A DNA stretch of 64,000 nt from positions 1,648,936 through 1,712,935 of the forward strand of contig NC_007796.1 in NCBI RefSeq assembly GCF_000013445.1. The letters run 5' to 3'. Shown in pieces: positions 9,801 through 17,890 of the stretch (position 1 is its first letter; each line of letters starts with the position of its first letter). The position numbers were made by a program, and so were the translations under genes. A model generated the notes under the pieces. It saw only the letters and a list, made by a program, of their open reading frames with translations, was not told the DNA's origin and ran no database searches. Source of the stretch: Methanospirillum hungatei JF-1 (GTDB lineage Archaea; Halobacteriota; Methanomicrobia; Methanomicrobiales; Methanospirillaceae).

Positions 9801-10205
9801 ATGATGATGATATATACCGACGGGGCGTCGCGGGGGAACCCAGGTCCTGCTGCCTGTTCATATCAGATAAAAGATGAGAATGGCAACCGGATTGCTGATT
9901 ATGTCTGCTTTCTTGGTCAGACCACAAACAATGTCGCAGAATATACGGCCATAATAAAAGCGCTCACGAGGGCAGCTGAAGAGACAAAAGAAGCGATACA
10001 TGTATACTCAGATAGTCAGCTGGTCATCAGGCAGATAACCGGGGTATACCGGATTAATAAACCTCATCTGAAAGCCCTGTATGATGAGGTTATGGTTCTT
10101 GCATCCCGGTTCTCACATTGTATCTGGGAGTATGTACCACGAACCCATCCTGATATCGGGTACTGTGACCGGCTGTGTAATGAGGAACTGGACCGGCACC
10201 GGTAA
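9801..10205 (+). CDS. rnhA: ribonuclease HI family protein
   Basis: 134 residues. It degrades RNA in RNA-DNA hybrids. The four acidic catalytic positions are visible: Asp7 (IYTDGASRGNPGP), Glu47 (TNNVAEYTA), Asp71 (VYSDSQLVIRQI) and the late Asp in IGYCDRLCNEELD. Three consecutive ATG codons open the gene, so the true start may be 9801, 9804 or 9807. It is the short form without a hybrid-binding domain. The following receiver gene starts 52 bases later, so the two may be cotranscribed by chance of position. Confidence 0.94.
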   Translation: MMMIYTDGASRGNPGPAACSYQIKDENGNRIADYVCFLGQTTNNVAEYTAIIKALTRAAEETKEAIHVYSDSQLVIRQITGVYRINKPHLKALYDEVMVLASRFSHCIWEYVPRTHPDIGYCDRLCNEELDRHR

Positions 10206-10257
10206 TGACCCACAGACATCACTCAGAATTATCACCTCGGACGAAGAGGTATGTACC

Positions 10258-11439
10258 ATGGTACCCCCGGATGCCAGGCTCCTGATAGTCGATGATGATC
10301 CCGCGATTCGGGAATTTTTGAAAAACCGGCTCATGATGGAGGGCTATGAGGTCTCGGAAGCAGAGGATGCAGAGAAGGCATTGGAAAGACTGGAGGAACA
10401 CCCGGATACAGACCTCATCCTCCTGGATGTTATCATGCCTGGTGCTTCTGGGTTTGATCTTCTCCGAACTCTGAAAGAAGACAGACGATACTGCCAGATT
10501 CCGGTCATCATGGTCACCGCGCTCGGCCTTGTTCAGGACAAGGAACTTGCTTTCAGACTTGGTGCAGGAGATTACCTGACCAAACCTTTTGATACCCGTG
10601 AAATGCTGGCACGTATCGGGACCCATATCACACTGAAAAAGAAGAATGATGCGATCACTCATACCAACCAGGTACTCTCAACCATCCTTACAACCATTCC
10701 CGGTATCGTCTACATGAAGGATGCAGATAGAAAATTTCTCCATGTGAATCACCTGTTTGAAGAGATGTGCGGGATTTGTGGAGACCAGATAATCGGAAAG
10801 ACCGGGGATACCCTGCCTGATAGAAAACTTGCAGAGGCGTTTAACCGGTCAGAGGAACTCATTTTTACCCATGGCATCCCGTTTCTGGAAAATGTTGAGG
10901 ATATCTCTTCGAAGACGGGTGAAACGAAGAACATATTCTTCCGCCGTCAGCCGGTCAGAACTCCTGACGGAGAATTAAACGGGCTTGTAGGAGTTGGTAT
11001 TGACCTGACTGAACAGATCCAGTTAAGGAACATACTGTCAGATCGGGAGGCATTTCTCTCCACCCTTATGAACTCGTTTCCGGCACGGATATGGGCGGTT
11101 GATGTGAACTATCATTTTACCCAGCAGAACATGCATCATGCAACCAGATGGGGGAGCCTTATCGGAATTTCAGTAGATGAGATAGAGACCGACAGTTCGG
11201 TCAGGGAGGAATGGAAGAGGCGGTGTGATGCTGCACTAGCCGGGAAGATAGATTGTGCAGTATATCCCTGCGGAAATAAGGATAAATGCAGGGTTCTGAT
11301 ATCATGGACGGTCCCTATCATCGAAGAAGATAAAAAGACCGGAGTGCTCGGCATCTCTTTTGAACTGGATGAACACACCATCCAGAGCATAGTACTTACA
11401 AATTCAGAATGTCAGGGTGATGAACCTGCATATATATGA
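10258..11439 (+). CDS. response regulator with receiver and two PAS-like domains
   Basis: 393 residues counted from the ATG at 10258, which follows GAAGAGG. The receiver (about 5-125) has LLIVDDDPAIREF, phosphoacceptor Asp57 (LLDVIMPG), the switch Thr in MVTALG and Lys in YLTKPFD. A short helix leads to PAS 1 (about 140-255; IPGIVYMKDADRKFLHVNHLFE) and PAS 2 (about 265-390; FPARIWAVDVNYHF). There is no DNA-binding or enzymatic output domain, so it probably relays or senses rather than controls genes directly. The single-domain receiver follows after 12 bases and is likely cotranscribed. An in-frame Met at 10081 is inside the RNase HI gene and is not used. Confidence 0.92.
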   Translation: MVPPDARLLIVDDDPAIREFLKNRLMMEGYEVSEAEDAEKALERLEEHPDTDLILLDVIMPGASGFDLLRTLKEDRRYCQIPVIMVTALGLVQDKELAFRLGAGDYLTKPFDTREMLARIGTHITLKKKNDAITHTNQVLSTILTTIPGIVYMKDADRKFLHVNHLFEEMCGICGDQIIGKTGDTLPDRKLAEAFNRSEELIFTHGIPFLENVEDISSKTGETKNIFFRRQPVRTPDGELNGLVGVGIDLTEQIQLRNILSDREAFLSTLMNSFPARIWAVDVNYHFTQQNMHHATRWGSLIGISVDEIETDSSVREEWKRRCDAALAGKIDCAVYPCGNKDKCRVLISWTVPIIEEDKKTGVLGISFELDEHTIQSIVLTNSECQGDEPAYI

Positions 11440-11451
11440 CGGGCACCGGAT

Positions 11452-11814
11452 ATGGTTCAGGTTTTAGTCGTCGATGATACCAGGTTCATGCGAACCATTC
11501 TGGTAAATATTCTTACTGAAGAAGGGTTTGAGATAGTCGGTGAGGCAGAAGACGGTCAGCAGGCAGTTGAGTTATATCTGAAGACAAAACCTGATCTGGT
11601 TCTTATGGATATCATCATGCCAAAGATGGACGGGATGATGGCTTTAAAGACCATCCTTGGAGTAAACCCTGCTGCAAAGGTGATTATGGTGACCGCCATT
11701 CAGTCTGTTGAGATGGCAAAACTGGCATTCAAATGCGGAGCTTTGAGTTATATTATTAAACCATTTCAGAAACAGGGAATATTACAGGAGATTGATAAAG
11801 TTCTTCATCAATAG
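11452..11814 (+). CDS. single-domain CheY-like receiver
   Basis: 120 residues, one receiver domain only. LVVDDTRFMR gives the acidic pocket, Asp53 (VLMDIIMPKMDG) is the phosphoacceptor, MVTAIQS the switch Thr and IIKPFQ the conserved Lys. It resembles chemotaxis CheY, but no chemotaxis genes are in the window, so it more probably serves the surrounding kinases. It lies 12 bases after a receiver-PAS protein and before another receiver-PAS gene. Confidence 0.95.
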   Translation: MVQVLVVDDTRFMRTILVNILTEEGFEIVGEAEDGQQAVELYLKTKPDLVLMDIIMPKMDGMMALKTILGVNPAAKVIMVTAIQSVEMAKLAFKCGALSYIIKPFQKQGILQEIDKVLHQ

Positions 11815-11907
11815 CCGGGGGATATCTATAAGAAATACCAGTACCAAAGAAACATTATAATCCCCTGCAGTTCCCGTACCCCCAGCACCCCCCGGAGATG
11901 ACGAGTC

Positions 11908-13398
11908 CTGAATCCAGAAACCTCCACCCCAATATCAGTTCTATTTGTCGATGATGAACCGAGTATGGGCGATATTGCCCGTATTTTTCTTGAAGACCGA
12001 CTGGGAGGGTGTGTCGTAACCCAGGTAACAGATGGTGAAGATGCCCTGGAACATATACATACCCACACATATGATGCTATTGTAGCGGATTATGAGATGC
12101 CAGGGCTTGACGGATTACAACTCCTCCGGACCTTACGGGGCAATGGTGACAATACACCCTTTCTTGTCTGTACCGGTAAAAGCAGGCATGAAGTAGTCAT
12201 TGAAGCCCTGAATGCCGGTGCTGATTTCTACCTGCAGAAAGGGGAAGACCCCCTTGTCCTGTTTACTGAGATGAAGCAGATGATCGTCCAGGCAGTGACG
12301 CGAAGACGATCCGAGAAGGCGTTGGCAAAATCCCGAAACCTTCTTGAAGAGATGATCGATTTTCTCCCAGATGCAACGCTTGCCGTTGATTCATCACAGC
12401 GTATCATCGCATGGAACCGGATCATGGAAGAACTGACCGGTATCCCGCCTGCAGCGGTGCTCAATAAATGCCAGGATTTTTCAGAATGTACCTACCGGTA
12501 TCCCGGCGTCTCTTCTCTTATTGAGAGGATCCTGATTCTTGGAGAACGGACAACAGGAGATCCGGATAATCACGGAATTGAAAACAGGATCATAACCGAG
12601 GAGTACCATGGCCATGTCGGGGAGGGTGATGATAATGAACGGTATTACCGGATCATGGTCTCTCCTATCCTTGATGCAGATATGCAAAAAGTCGGGTTCA
12701 TCGGATCGGTCAGGGATATAACCCTTCAGAAACGCTATGAATATGCACTTCTTGAAAGCAGAGAGAACTTTCGTGCACTTGTTGAGAACAACACCGATAT
12801 TGTCATGAGATTTAACCCGGAAGGAAGGCATCTGTATGTAAATCCTGCAGTTAAGCCATATATTCCATTCCCTCCTGAAAACCTCATCGGAAAGAAGTAC
12901 GGAGAACTGGCCTATCCTCCACGACTGGCTGATGATTGGGACGCCCTCATTCAGCAGGTTATAGAAACAGGAAAACCACATGAAGCAGATATCTCATTCC
13001 AGTCACCGAAGGGATTGGTAACCTTTAACTGGCGGCTTTTTCCGGAGTTTGACATGGAAGGAAAGGTTCGATCTGTCCTCTCCATATCCCGTGATATTAC
13101 CTATCAGCGAGAGTTTGAACAGGAGAAACAGGCATTACTTTCTCAGATAGAGAGAAATCTTGGCGAATTTGCTATCCTCAACGACGGAATCAGAAACCCT
13201 CTTGCGGTCATCACCGGCTGGCTGTCCATGATGGATCTCCATGAAGAGGAGCGGTCAACACTCATGCATCAGATAAGGCAGATTGACGAGATGATAACCA
13301 AGCTGGACCGGAGATGGGTCGAGTCAGAGAAGGTTCTCGGGTTTTTACGACGCCATTACGCAATCCAGGCAGGGTATCCGAACCGGTCTTCAGAGTGA
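11908..13398 (+). CDS. receiver-PAS-PAS protein with His-less kinase-like hairpin; no canonical start codon
   Basis: The receiver needs residues upstream of the first in-frame ATG (11965), because VLFVDDEP precedes it. That frame opens after TGA at 11899-11901 and has no ATG, GTG or TTG before the receiver. CTG at 11908, with GGAG at 11894-11897, is the best start. Alternatively ATG at 11898 joins the frame if one C is removed from the run at 11927-11930. Counting from 11908, the phosphoacceptor is Asp61 (VADYEMPG). Two PAS domains follow (LPDATLAVDSSQRIIAWN; NTDIVMRFNPEGRHLYVNP). The end is LNDGIRNPLAVITGW with Asp (codon 13183-13185) instead of His and no ATPase domain. It is a paralogue of the protein at 6534-7253. 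Confidence 0.82.
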   Translation: MNPETSTPISVLFVDDEPSMGDIARIFLEDRLGGCVVTQVTDGEDALEHIHTHTYDAIVADYEMPGLDGLQLLRTLRGNGDNTPFLVCTGKSRHEVVIEALNAGADFYLQKGEDPLVLFTEMKQMIVQAVTRRRSEKALAKSRNLLEEMIDFLPDATLAVDSSQRIIAWNRIMEELTGIPPAAVLNKCQDFSECTYRYPGVSSLIERILILGERTTGDPDNHGIENRIITEEYHGHVGEGDDNERYYRIMVSPILDADMQKVGFIGSVRDITLQKRYEYALLESRENFRALVENNTDIVMRFNPEGRHLYVNPAVKPYIPFPPENLIGKKYGELAYPPRLADDWDALIQQVIETGKPHEADISFQSPKGLVTFNWRLFPEFDMEGKVRSVLSISRDITYQREFEQEKQALLSQIERNLGEFAILNDGIRNPLAVITGWLSMMDLHEEERSTLMHQIRQIDEMITKLDRRWVESEKVLGFLRRHYAIQAGYPNRSSE

Positions 13399-13400
13399 GC

Positions 13401-14057
13401 ATGTGTGGAAGATATTGTATTGCTGCATCCCCCGGTGAACTGGCAGAGCGATACCATGTATCAGCCCCTGCATTCTTCTTCCCCAGGTTTAATGTTGCCC
13501 CTTCAGAACCGATTCCTGCAGTCATTTCCCATCAGAATCATACCGAGATATTGGTTGGGAATTTTGGTTTCTCACAAGGGCTGAAAGGAAGAGTCATAAA
13601 TGCCAGAGTAGAGAGTATTCAGGAAAAACCTCTCTTCAAATCCCACCTGCAATCAGGACGATGCCTCATTCCTGCTTCCGGATATTATGAATGGAAGTCG
13701 GTCGGAGGAAAGAAAGAGCCATGGTACATCTATCTTCCGGACGTTCCCATCATATCTTTTGCCGGCCTTGTACGAACCATGCATGCAGGTCATGAGATGG
13801 TAATCCTGACCACAGAAGCAACCGGGCCAATACAGGAGATTCATTCCCGCATGCCACTGGTCCTCTCGCAGCAGGGAGAAGAGGAATACCTTGCAGGGAA
13901 ACATCCGGCAGAGACAGAGAGGTATGACAGTTCAGAGTACCGGATGCACCGGGTATCAGATCTGGTAAACAAGCCGGGCAGGGAAGGGCCGGACCTTATC
14001 AGACCTGTGGCCATGAATAATGCCCAGAGAACTCTGGACATGACAGAGCCGGAGTAA
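13401..14057 (+). CDS. SRAP/HMCES-family abasic-site protein (YedK-like)
   Basis: 218 residues from the ATG that gives MCGRY. This family binds abasic sites in single-stranded DNA through a covalent thiazolidine link formed by Cys2 after Met removal. The expected active-site set is present: Cys2, Asn31 (RFNVAPSE), Glu97 (SGYYEWK) and His148 (EIHSRMPLVL). An upstream in-frame Met at 13314 is inside the previous gene and would bury Cys2, so it is rejected. It follows the receiver-PAS gene by 2 bases and abuts the convergent kinase with no gap. Confidence 0.95.
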   Translation: MCGRYCIAASPGELAERYHVSAPAFFFPRFNVAPSEPIPAVISHQNHTEILVGNFGFSQGLKGRVINARVESIQEKPLFKSHLQSGRCLIPASGYYEWKSVGGKKEPWYIYLPDVPIISFAGLVRTMHAGHEMVILTTEATGPIQEIHSRMPLVLSQQGEEEYLAGKHPAETERYDSSEYRMHRVSDLVNKPGREGPDLIRPVAMNNAQRTLDMTEPE

Positions 14058-16529
14058 TTACTGCTGATTGCCTGGAGTATCACACCTGATAGGAAGGACT
14101 ATGGTAAAAGTAGTTCCCTGATCAGGACCGTCGCTTGATGCAATAATGGTCCCATGATGTTTCTGGACGATCTTCCGGCAGATTGCAAGACCAAGGCCAG
14201 TTGAACTCTTATCATGCCGTGATCGATCTGATTTATAGAATTCTTCAAATATCAAAACCTCCTCACCAGCCATGAGCCCTATTCCGGTATCCTTCACCGT
14301 AAGCGTTATGGTATCATCATCTCTCTTCACCTGGATCCGGATGTATCCGCCTGACGGTTTTGAAAACTTGATAGAATTTGAGATAAGATTATCAATCAGT
14401 TCCTGGATAAGTATCTGATCTCCCTGAATGATACAGCCTTCAGGCACCTCAACATGAGTTTCGATATGCGCCTGCCTGAGTGACATCCGGTTGATCTCAA
14501 GAACTGACCGGATGGTCTCTGCAAGATCAATATCATCACATTCAGGAATATAATCCAGTGAGTTCAGCCGGGCTAATTTCAGGGATTTGGATGCGATATT
14601 CTGAATATGCCGGGCATTTCTCTCAATGATCCGGACCATGTTCGCATGCTCCTCACCATCAAGTTCATCAAGCCGTGGTAAAAGCCCGAGGATGGGAGTC
14701 AGCGGAGTCCGGAGATCATGACCGAGCTGCATGATAAAATCATTCTTCTGCTCTAAAAGCCTCATCACCTCTTCAGTTCTGGTCTGCACTATCCGATCAA
14801 GATCTGCATTGATTTGAAAGAGCTGATCCCGCACTGCCTCAAGCTCTTTTGTCCGCTCTTCCATCTGCAGGGCATATAACCGTATCTTCTGCTCATTCTC
14901 TTTTCTCTTTGTAATATCAGTAACAACACCAAATGACCCGGTATACCGGCTATAGGGATCAAATGACGGTGATGCTGATATCTCTGCAATAATCTGGCGA
15001 TTCTTTGCAGTAACCAGGGGAATTTCATATCGCTCTGACAGACCACTCTTCCGATTCTTCATCTTTTCGCGAATAATTTCGTGATAGGAGGGATGAATGA
15101 TATCAAATGTACTTCTCCCGATAAGATCTTCAGGAGAAGCCTCCAGCATTTCAGCCATCCGGGTATTGACAAAGGTTGTCTTTTCATCCTGATCAACAAT
15201 CCAGATACCTTCATTCAGCTTCTCCACAAGACGCTGATACTCCTCTTTACTCTCCCTGAGATGATGTTCTTTCTCCTGAAGACTGGATATCAGATCATTG
15301 AGATGAGAGATTAATAGGTTCAGACTTGTTTCAAGTTCAGAAAATTCATGACTCCCTGAGTAGGATACCCGGTGATTCAAATCGCCATGGGCTATCCGGT
15401 TAATATCATCAATTATCCGGCGAATCGGCCTTGTGATATGATAGGCAAGCAGATATGCGATGAAAAATCCGAGCAGCCCGGCAATAAGAGCAACGAGTGC
15501 ATGGAACAACCGTATCGAGTCAAGATGCCGTTGCATGACAGTGGTATCATATTCAATCCGTGCAACCATGTCAAGCATCGTTCCCGATGCCGTCTTATCA
15601 TCAGAGATATCAATAAAATAATAATATGTTTCAGAGGAATTCACCGGATCAGAGATTTTTATCCGGTCGGTACCCTGAAATGCCTTCTGAATATACTGAA
15701 TAGCTGCTGGATCTGATGATCTCTTCTGATCATCCATGCTCCACAGCGTCCTGAACATGGAGTCATATAATGTCACTGAACGGAGGTGAGGTGTTTCATT
15801 CACAAAGGCCCGCATAACATTGGCATAGGAAAAATTCCTCCTGTCTTCAGTAAAGTCGCGGATATAATATGAAATTTCAAGAAGATACCGGTGATCCGGA
15901 GTGGGGTAATAAGCGAATTTTCGTGATTCTTTCACCGAGCTAAATCCATATACCGCCCGGTCGGCTTCGAAAACCGAACCATTTCGTATCCGGGTGATTA
16001 CTTCGTATACATTCGGCCATTTTTTAAAATCAAGACCGATATCTCCTTTATAGGTAGCATCAATCACGATCCCGTTCTCATTAATAATATAAACATCCGC
16101 AATATCGATAACGTCCGGGCTGAACCTGCTTTTTATTTCCGTCACATTCATCCTGGCAGGATCGCCTCCGGACTGATTATACGCGTCCAGAACTATGGAG
16201 AACTGGTCTTTCATGGATTTATCAAAGGTATGATCAAAGAGCAGGAGGCCCTGATTAATCAGTTGCAGTGAGCTCTTCAGATGGTGCTCATTATGTTGTA
16301 CTTCACTCTCCCAGATATCATACAGATGCTGATTTGTCTGCTCATAGGTAATAACAGACATCAGAACGATAAGAAAAATGAAACCAGTGGTCAGGATTAT
16401 CATTACCAGTACAGGAAAAGAAAATCTGATACGGGATATTTTTCCTGGTTTTTCAGAACTGTCCGACACTGTTCTTCCTGGGGGATTTATTTGAGTTTCT
16501 TCTGTAAAGAACGTATTTATCCGTTCCAA
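14058..16529 (-). CDS. membrane sensor histidine kinase with ectodomain, HAMP and PAS
   Basis: 823 residues. Helix 1 (about 38-62) and helix 2 (about 345-368) enclose an ectodomain with LDFKKW, DRAVYGF and PTPDHRYLLE, the same landmarks as in the kinase at 3477-6461. HAMP (TRPIRRIIDDINRIAHGDLNHRV) is followed by a coiled coil, one PAS domain (about 425-550), a second coiled coil and the kinase core. The H-box is QLGHDLRTPLTP with His604, then NLISNSIKFS, DTGIGL and STGLGLAIC. The core is the same type as in the 7333-8871 kinase, so the two share cores but not sensors. It converges with the SRAP gene. Confidence 0.94.
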   Translation of the reverse strand: MERINTFFTEETQINPPGRTVSDSSEKPGKISRIRFSFPVLVMIILTTGFIFLIVLMSVITYEQTNQHLYDIWESEVQHNEHHLKSSLQLINQGLLLFDHTFDKSMKDQFSIVLDAYNQSGGDPARMNVTEIKSRFSPDVIDIADVYIINENGIVIDATYKGDIGLDFKKWPNVYEVITRIRNGSVFEADRAVYGFSSVKESRKFAYYPTPDHRYLLEISYYIRDFTEDRRNFSYANVMRAFVNETPHLRSVTLYDSMFRTLWSMDDQKRSSDPAAIQYIQKAFQGTDRIKISDPVNSSETYYYFIDISDDKTASGTMLDMVARIEYDTTVMQRHLDSIRLFHALVALIAGLLGFFIAYLLAYHITRPIRRIIDDINRIAHGDLNHRVSYSGSHEFSELETSLNLLISHLNDLISSLQEKEHHLRESKEEYQRLVEKLNEGIWIVDQDEKTTFVNTRMAEMLEASPEDLIGRSTFDIIHPSYHEIIREKMKNRKSGLSERYEIPLVTAKNRQIIAEISASPSFDPYSRYTGSFGVVTDITKRKENEQKIRLYALQMEERTKELEAVRDQLFQINADLDRIVQTRTEEVMRLLEQKNDFIMQLGHDLRTPLTPILGLLPRLDELDGEEHANMVRIIERNARHIQNIASKSLKLARLNSLDYIPECDDIDLAETIRSVLEINRMSLRQAHIETHVEVPEGCIIQGDQILIQELIDNLISNSIKFSKPSGGYIRIQVKRDDDTITLTVKDTGIGLMAGEEVLIFEEFYKSDRSRHDKSSTGLGLAICRKIVQKHHGTIIASSDGPDQGTTFTIVLPIRCDTPGNQQ

Positions 16530-16569
16530 CTACGATCTCTGAGAGGAACTGGCATCGGGCCCTGATACT

Positions 16570-16992
16570 ATGATAATGATACCGGAAAAGATATGCCTTG
16601 TGTCCTGCAGGTATGCACGGATATGTTATACCGCTTTAGGGACGGTTTTTGTTATCACGGCAGTTATAGGGATTTTCCTCCCGCTCCTTCCAACAACCCC
16701 CTTTCTCCTGCTGGCCGTTCTCTGTTATGCCAGGGGATCAGAGAGGTTTTATACCTGGATCATGCATCACCGGGTTTTTGGTCAATATATTAGTCAATAT
16801 ACCAGCGGGAAAGGGATGTCCCTGAAGTCACGTCTGGGAACAATCCTCCTGCTCTGGGTGGTAATTGGATGCACCATTCTTTTCTGGATCAGATCTGATA
16901 TCATCCGCATCATTCTTCTGATCATTGCACTATCAGTGAGTGTCGGACTCTATATGATGAAACCACAGCCATGGAACCAAGAAAAAGAATGA
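16570..16992 (+). CDS. DUF454 (YbaN-like) inner-membrane protein
   Basis: 140 residues. The motif IGIFLPLLPTTPFLLLAVLCYARGSERF is the hallmark of the DUF454/YbaN family, small membrane proteins of unknown function. Hydrophobic segments lie at about 20-50 and 88-128 (LGTILLLWVVIGC; IIRIILLIIALSVSV). Starts are possible at 16570 and at the ATG two codons later. It is divergent from the kinase gene with only about 40 bases between starts, and its end lies 3 bases from the end of the convergent rubredoxin gene. Confidence 0.9.
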   Translation: MIMIPEKICLVSCRYARICYTALGTVFVITAVIGIFLPLLPTTPFLLLAVLCYARGSERFYTWIMHHRVFGQYISQYTSGKGMSLKSRLGTILLLWVVIGCTILFWIRSDIIRIILLIIALSVSVGLYMMKPQPWNQEKE

Positions 16993-16995
16993 AAT

Positions 16996-17160
16996 CTATA
17001 CTTTCTTCTTCGCAAAAAACGGCTTGGCCGCTTTACATCGCGGACATACCCAGGTATCAGGTATCTTTTCAAACAAGGTTCCTGCGACAATGCCATGCTC
17101 CGGATCTCCAAACCGCTCATCATACACGTATCCGCATTTTGTACACACCCATGCTGCCAT
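16996..17160 (-). CDS. rubredoxin
   Basis: 54 residues from the Met giving MAAWVCTKCGYVYDE. A single iron is bound by Cys6, Cys9, Cys39 and Cys42 (CTKCGY and CPRCKA), the classic rubredoxin pattern, with the DPEHGI and PDTWVCP stretches also in place. It carries single electrons in the cytoplasm, commonly to oxidative-stress enzymes in anaerobes. The frame continues upstream to a Met at 17220, but the extra 20 residues are not part of the fold. A basic tail KPFFAKKKV ends it. Confidence 0.95.
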   Translation of the reverse strand: MAAWVCTKCGYVYDERFGDPEHGIVAGTLFEKIPDTWVCPRCKAAKPFFAKKKV

Positions 17161-17369
17161 ATCTGAATATCTATCGCCCGGGGTAATGAAGGATCCGAAT
17201 CGAATAGACCAGATTTGCAATACAGATTATCTGATATACATGTTCACCTGTTTTTCACTTTCACCCCATATCAAAATATTATATGCCACTTGAGAAAAAT
17301 GCTCATGAATCAGTTTAGAGAAAAAGGATTGACCCTCAAGTAAGAGAGATCCTGACCTGAAGGAGAGAG

Positions 17370-17889
17370 ATATCAAAGCAGGTTTTTGTATGTCAGAGCT
17401 GCGCAATGCCGCTTGTCAAAGATGAGGACTATGGAACAGAGAAGGATGGCAGCAGATCGTCTATCTCCTGTACTCACTGCTACCAGAACGGTGAATTCAC
17501 CAACCCTGATGCAACCGTGGAAGGGATTGCGGAACTTGGGTGCCATGATCTCACAGATGTATGGAATGCCCATGGATAAGGCCAGGATGTTCATGACCGG
17601 TCAGATCCAGACCCTGAAGCGATGGAGTGGGAGAATTGTCCCTTACTGTCAGAGTTGTGGTATGCCCCTCTTTACCAGTGCTGATGCCGGGACAGAGAAG
17701 GACGGGCAGGAGAGTTCTACCTATTGTATCACCTGTTACCGGAATGGAGTATTTACCGAACCTGAACACACTCATGAAGGAATGATTCAGAACTGCACTC
17801 CGATGCCTGCACAGATGTTAAATCTGAAGCCGGAAAAAGCAGAAGAGATGGTAAGGGTATTTACCAAAGATCTCTCCAGGTGGAAGTAA
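17370..17889 (+). pseudogene. zinc-ribbon protein gene with ATA in place of ATG and an internal frameshift
   Basis: Two copies of a putative zinc-ribbon domain (PF12674-like) lie in tandem: CQSCAMPLVKDEDYGTEKDG and later CQSCGMPLFTSADAGTEKDG, each followed by CTHCYQNGEFT or CITCYRNGVFT. The first half is in the frame beginning ATA at 17370, preceded by AGGAGAG; with G for A this would read MSKQVFVCQSC. The second half is one frame over. Removing one G from the run at 17538-17540 joins them as VEGIAELGAMISQMYG. A shorter product from an internal ATG such as 17544 would keep only the second ribbon. Start loss plus frameshift suggests decay, unless the sequence has errors. Confidence 0.8.
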
Positions 17890-17890
17890 A

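Noticed and set aside
10081-10257. Longer N terminus for the receiver-PAS protein beginning in the RNase HI gene
   Set aside because: The extra 59 residues are the RNase HI gene read in another frame; ATG 10258 has a ribosome site and starts the receiver correctly.
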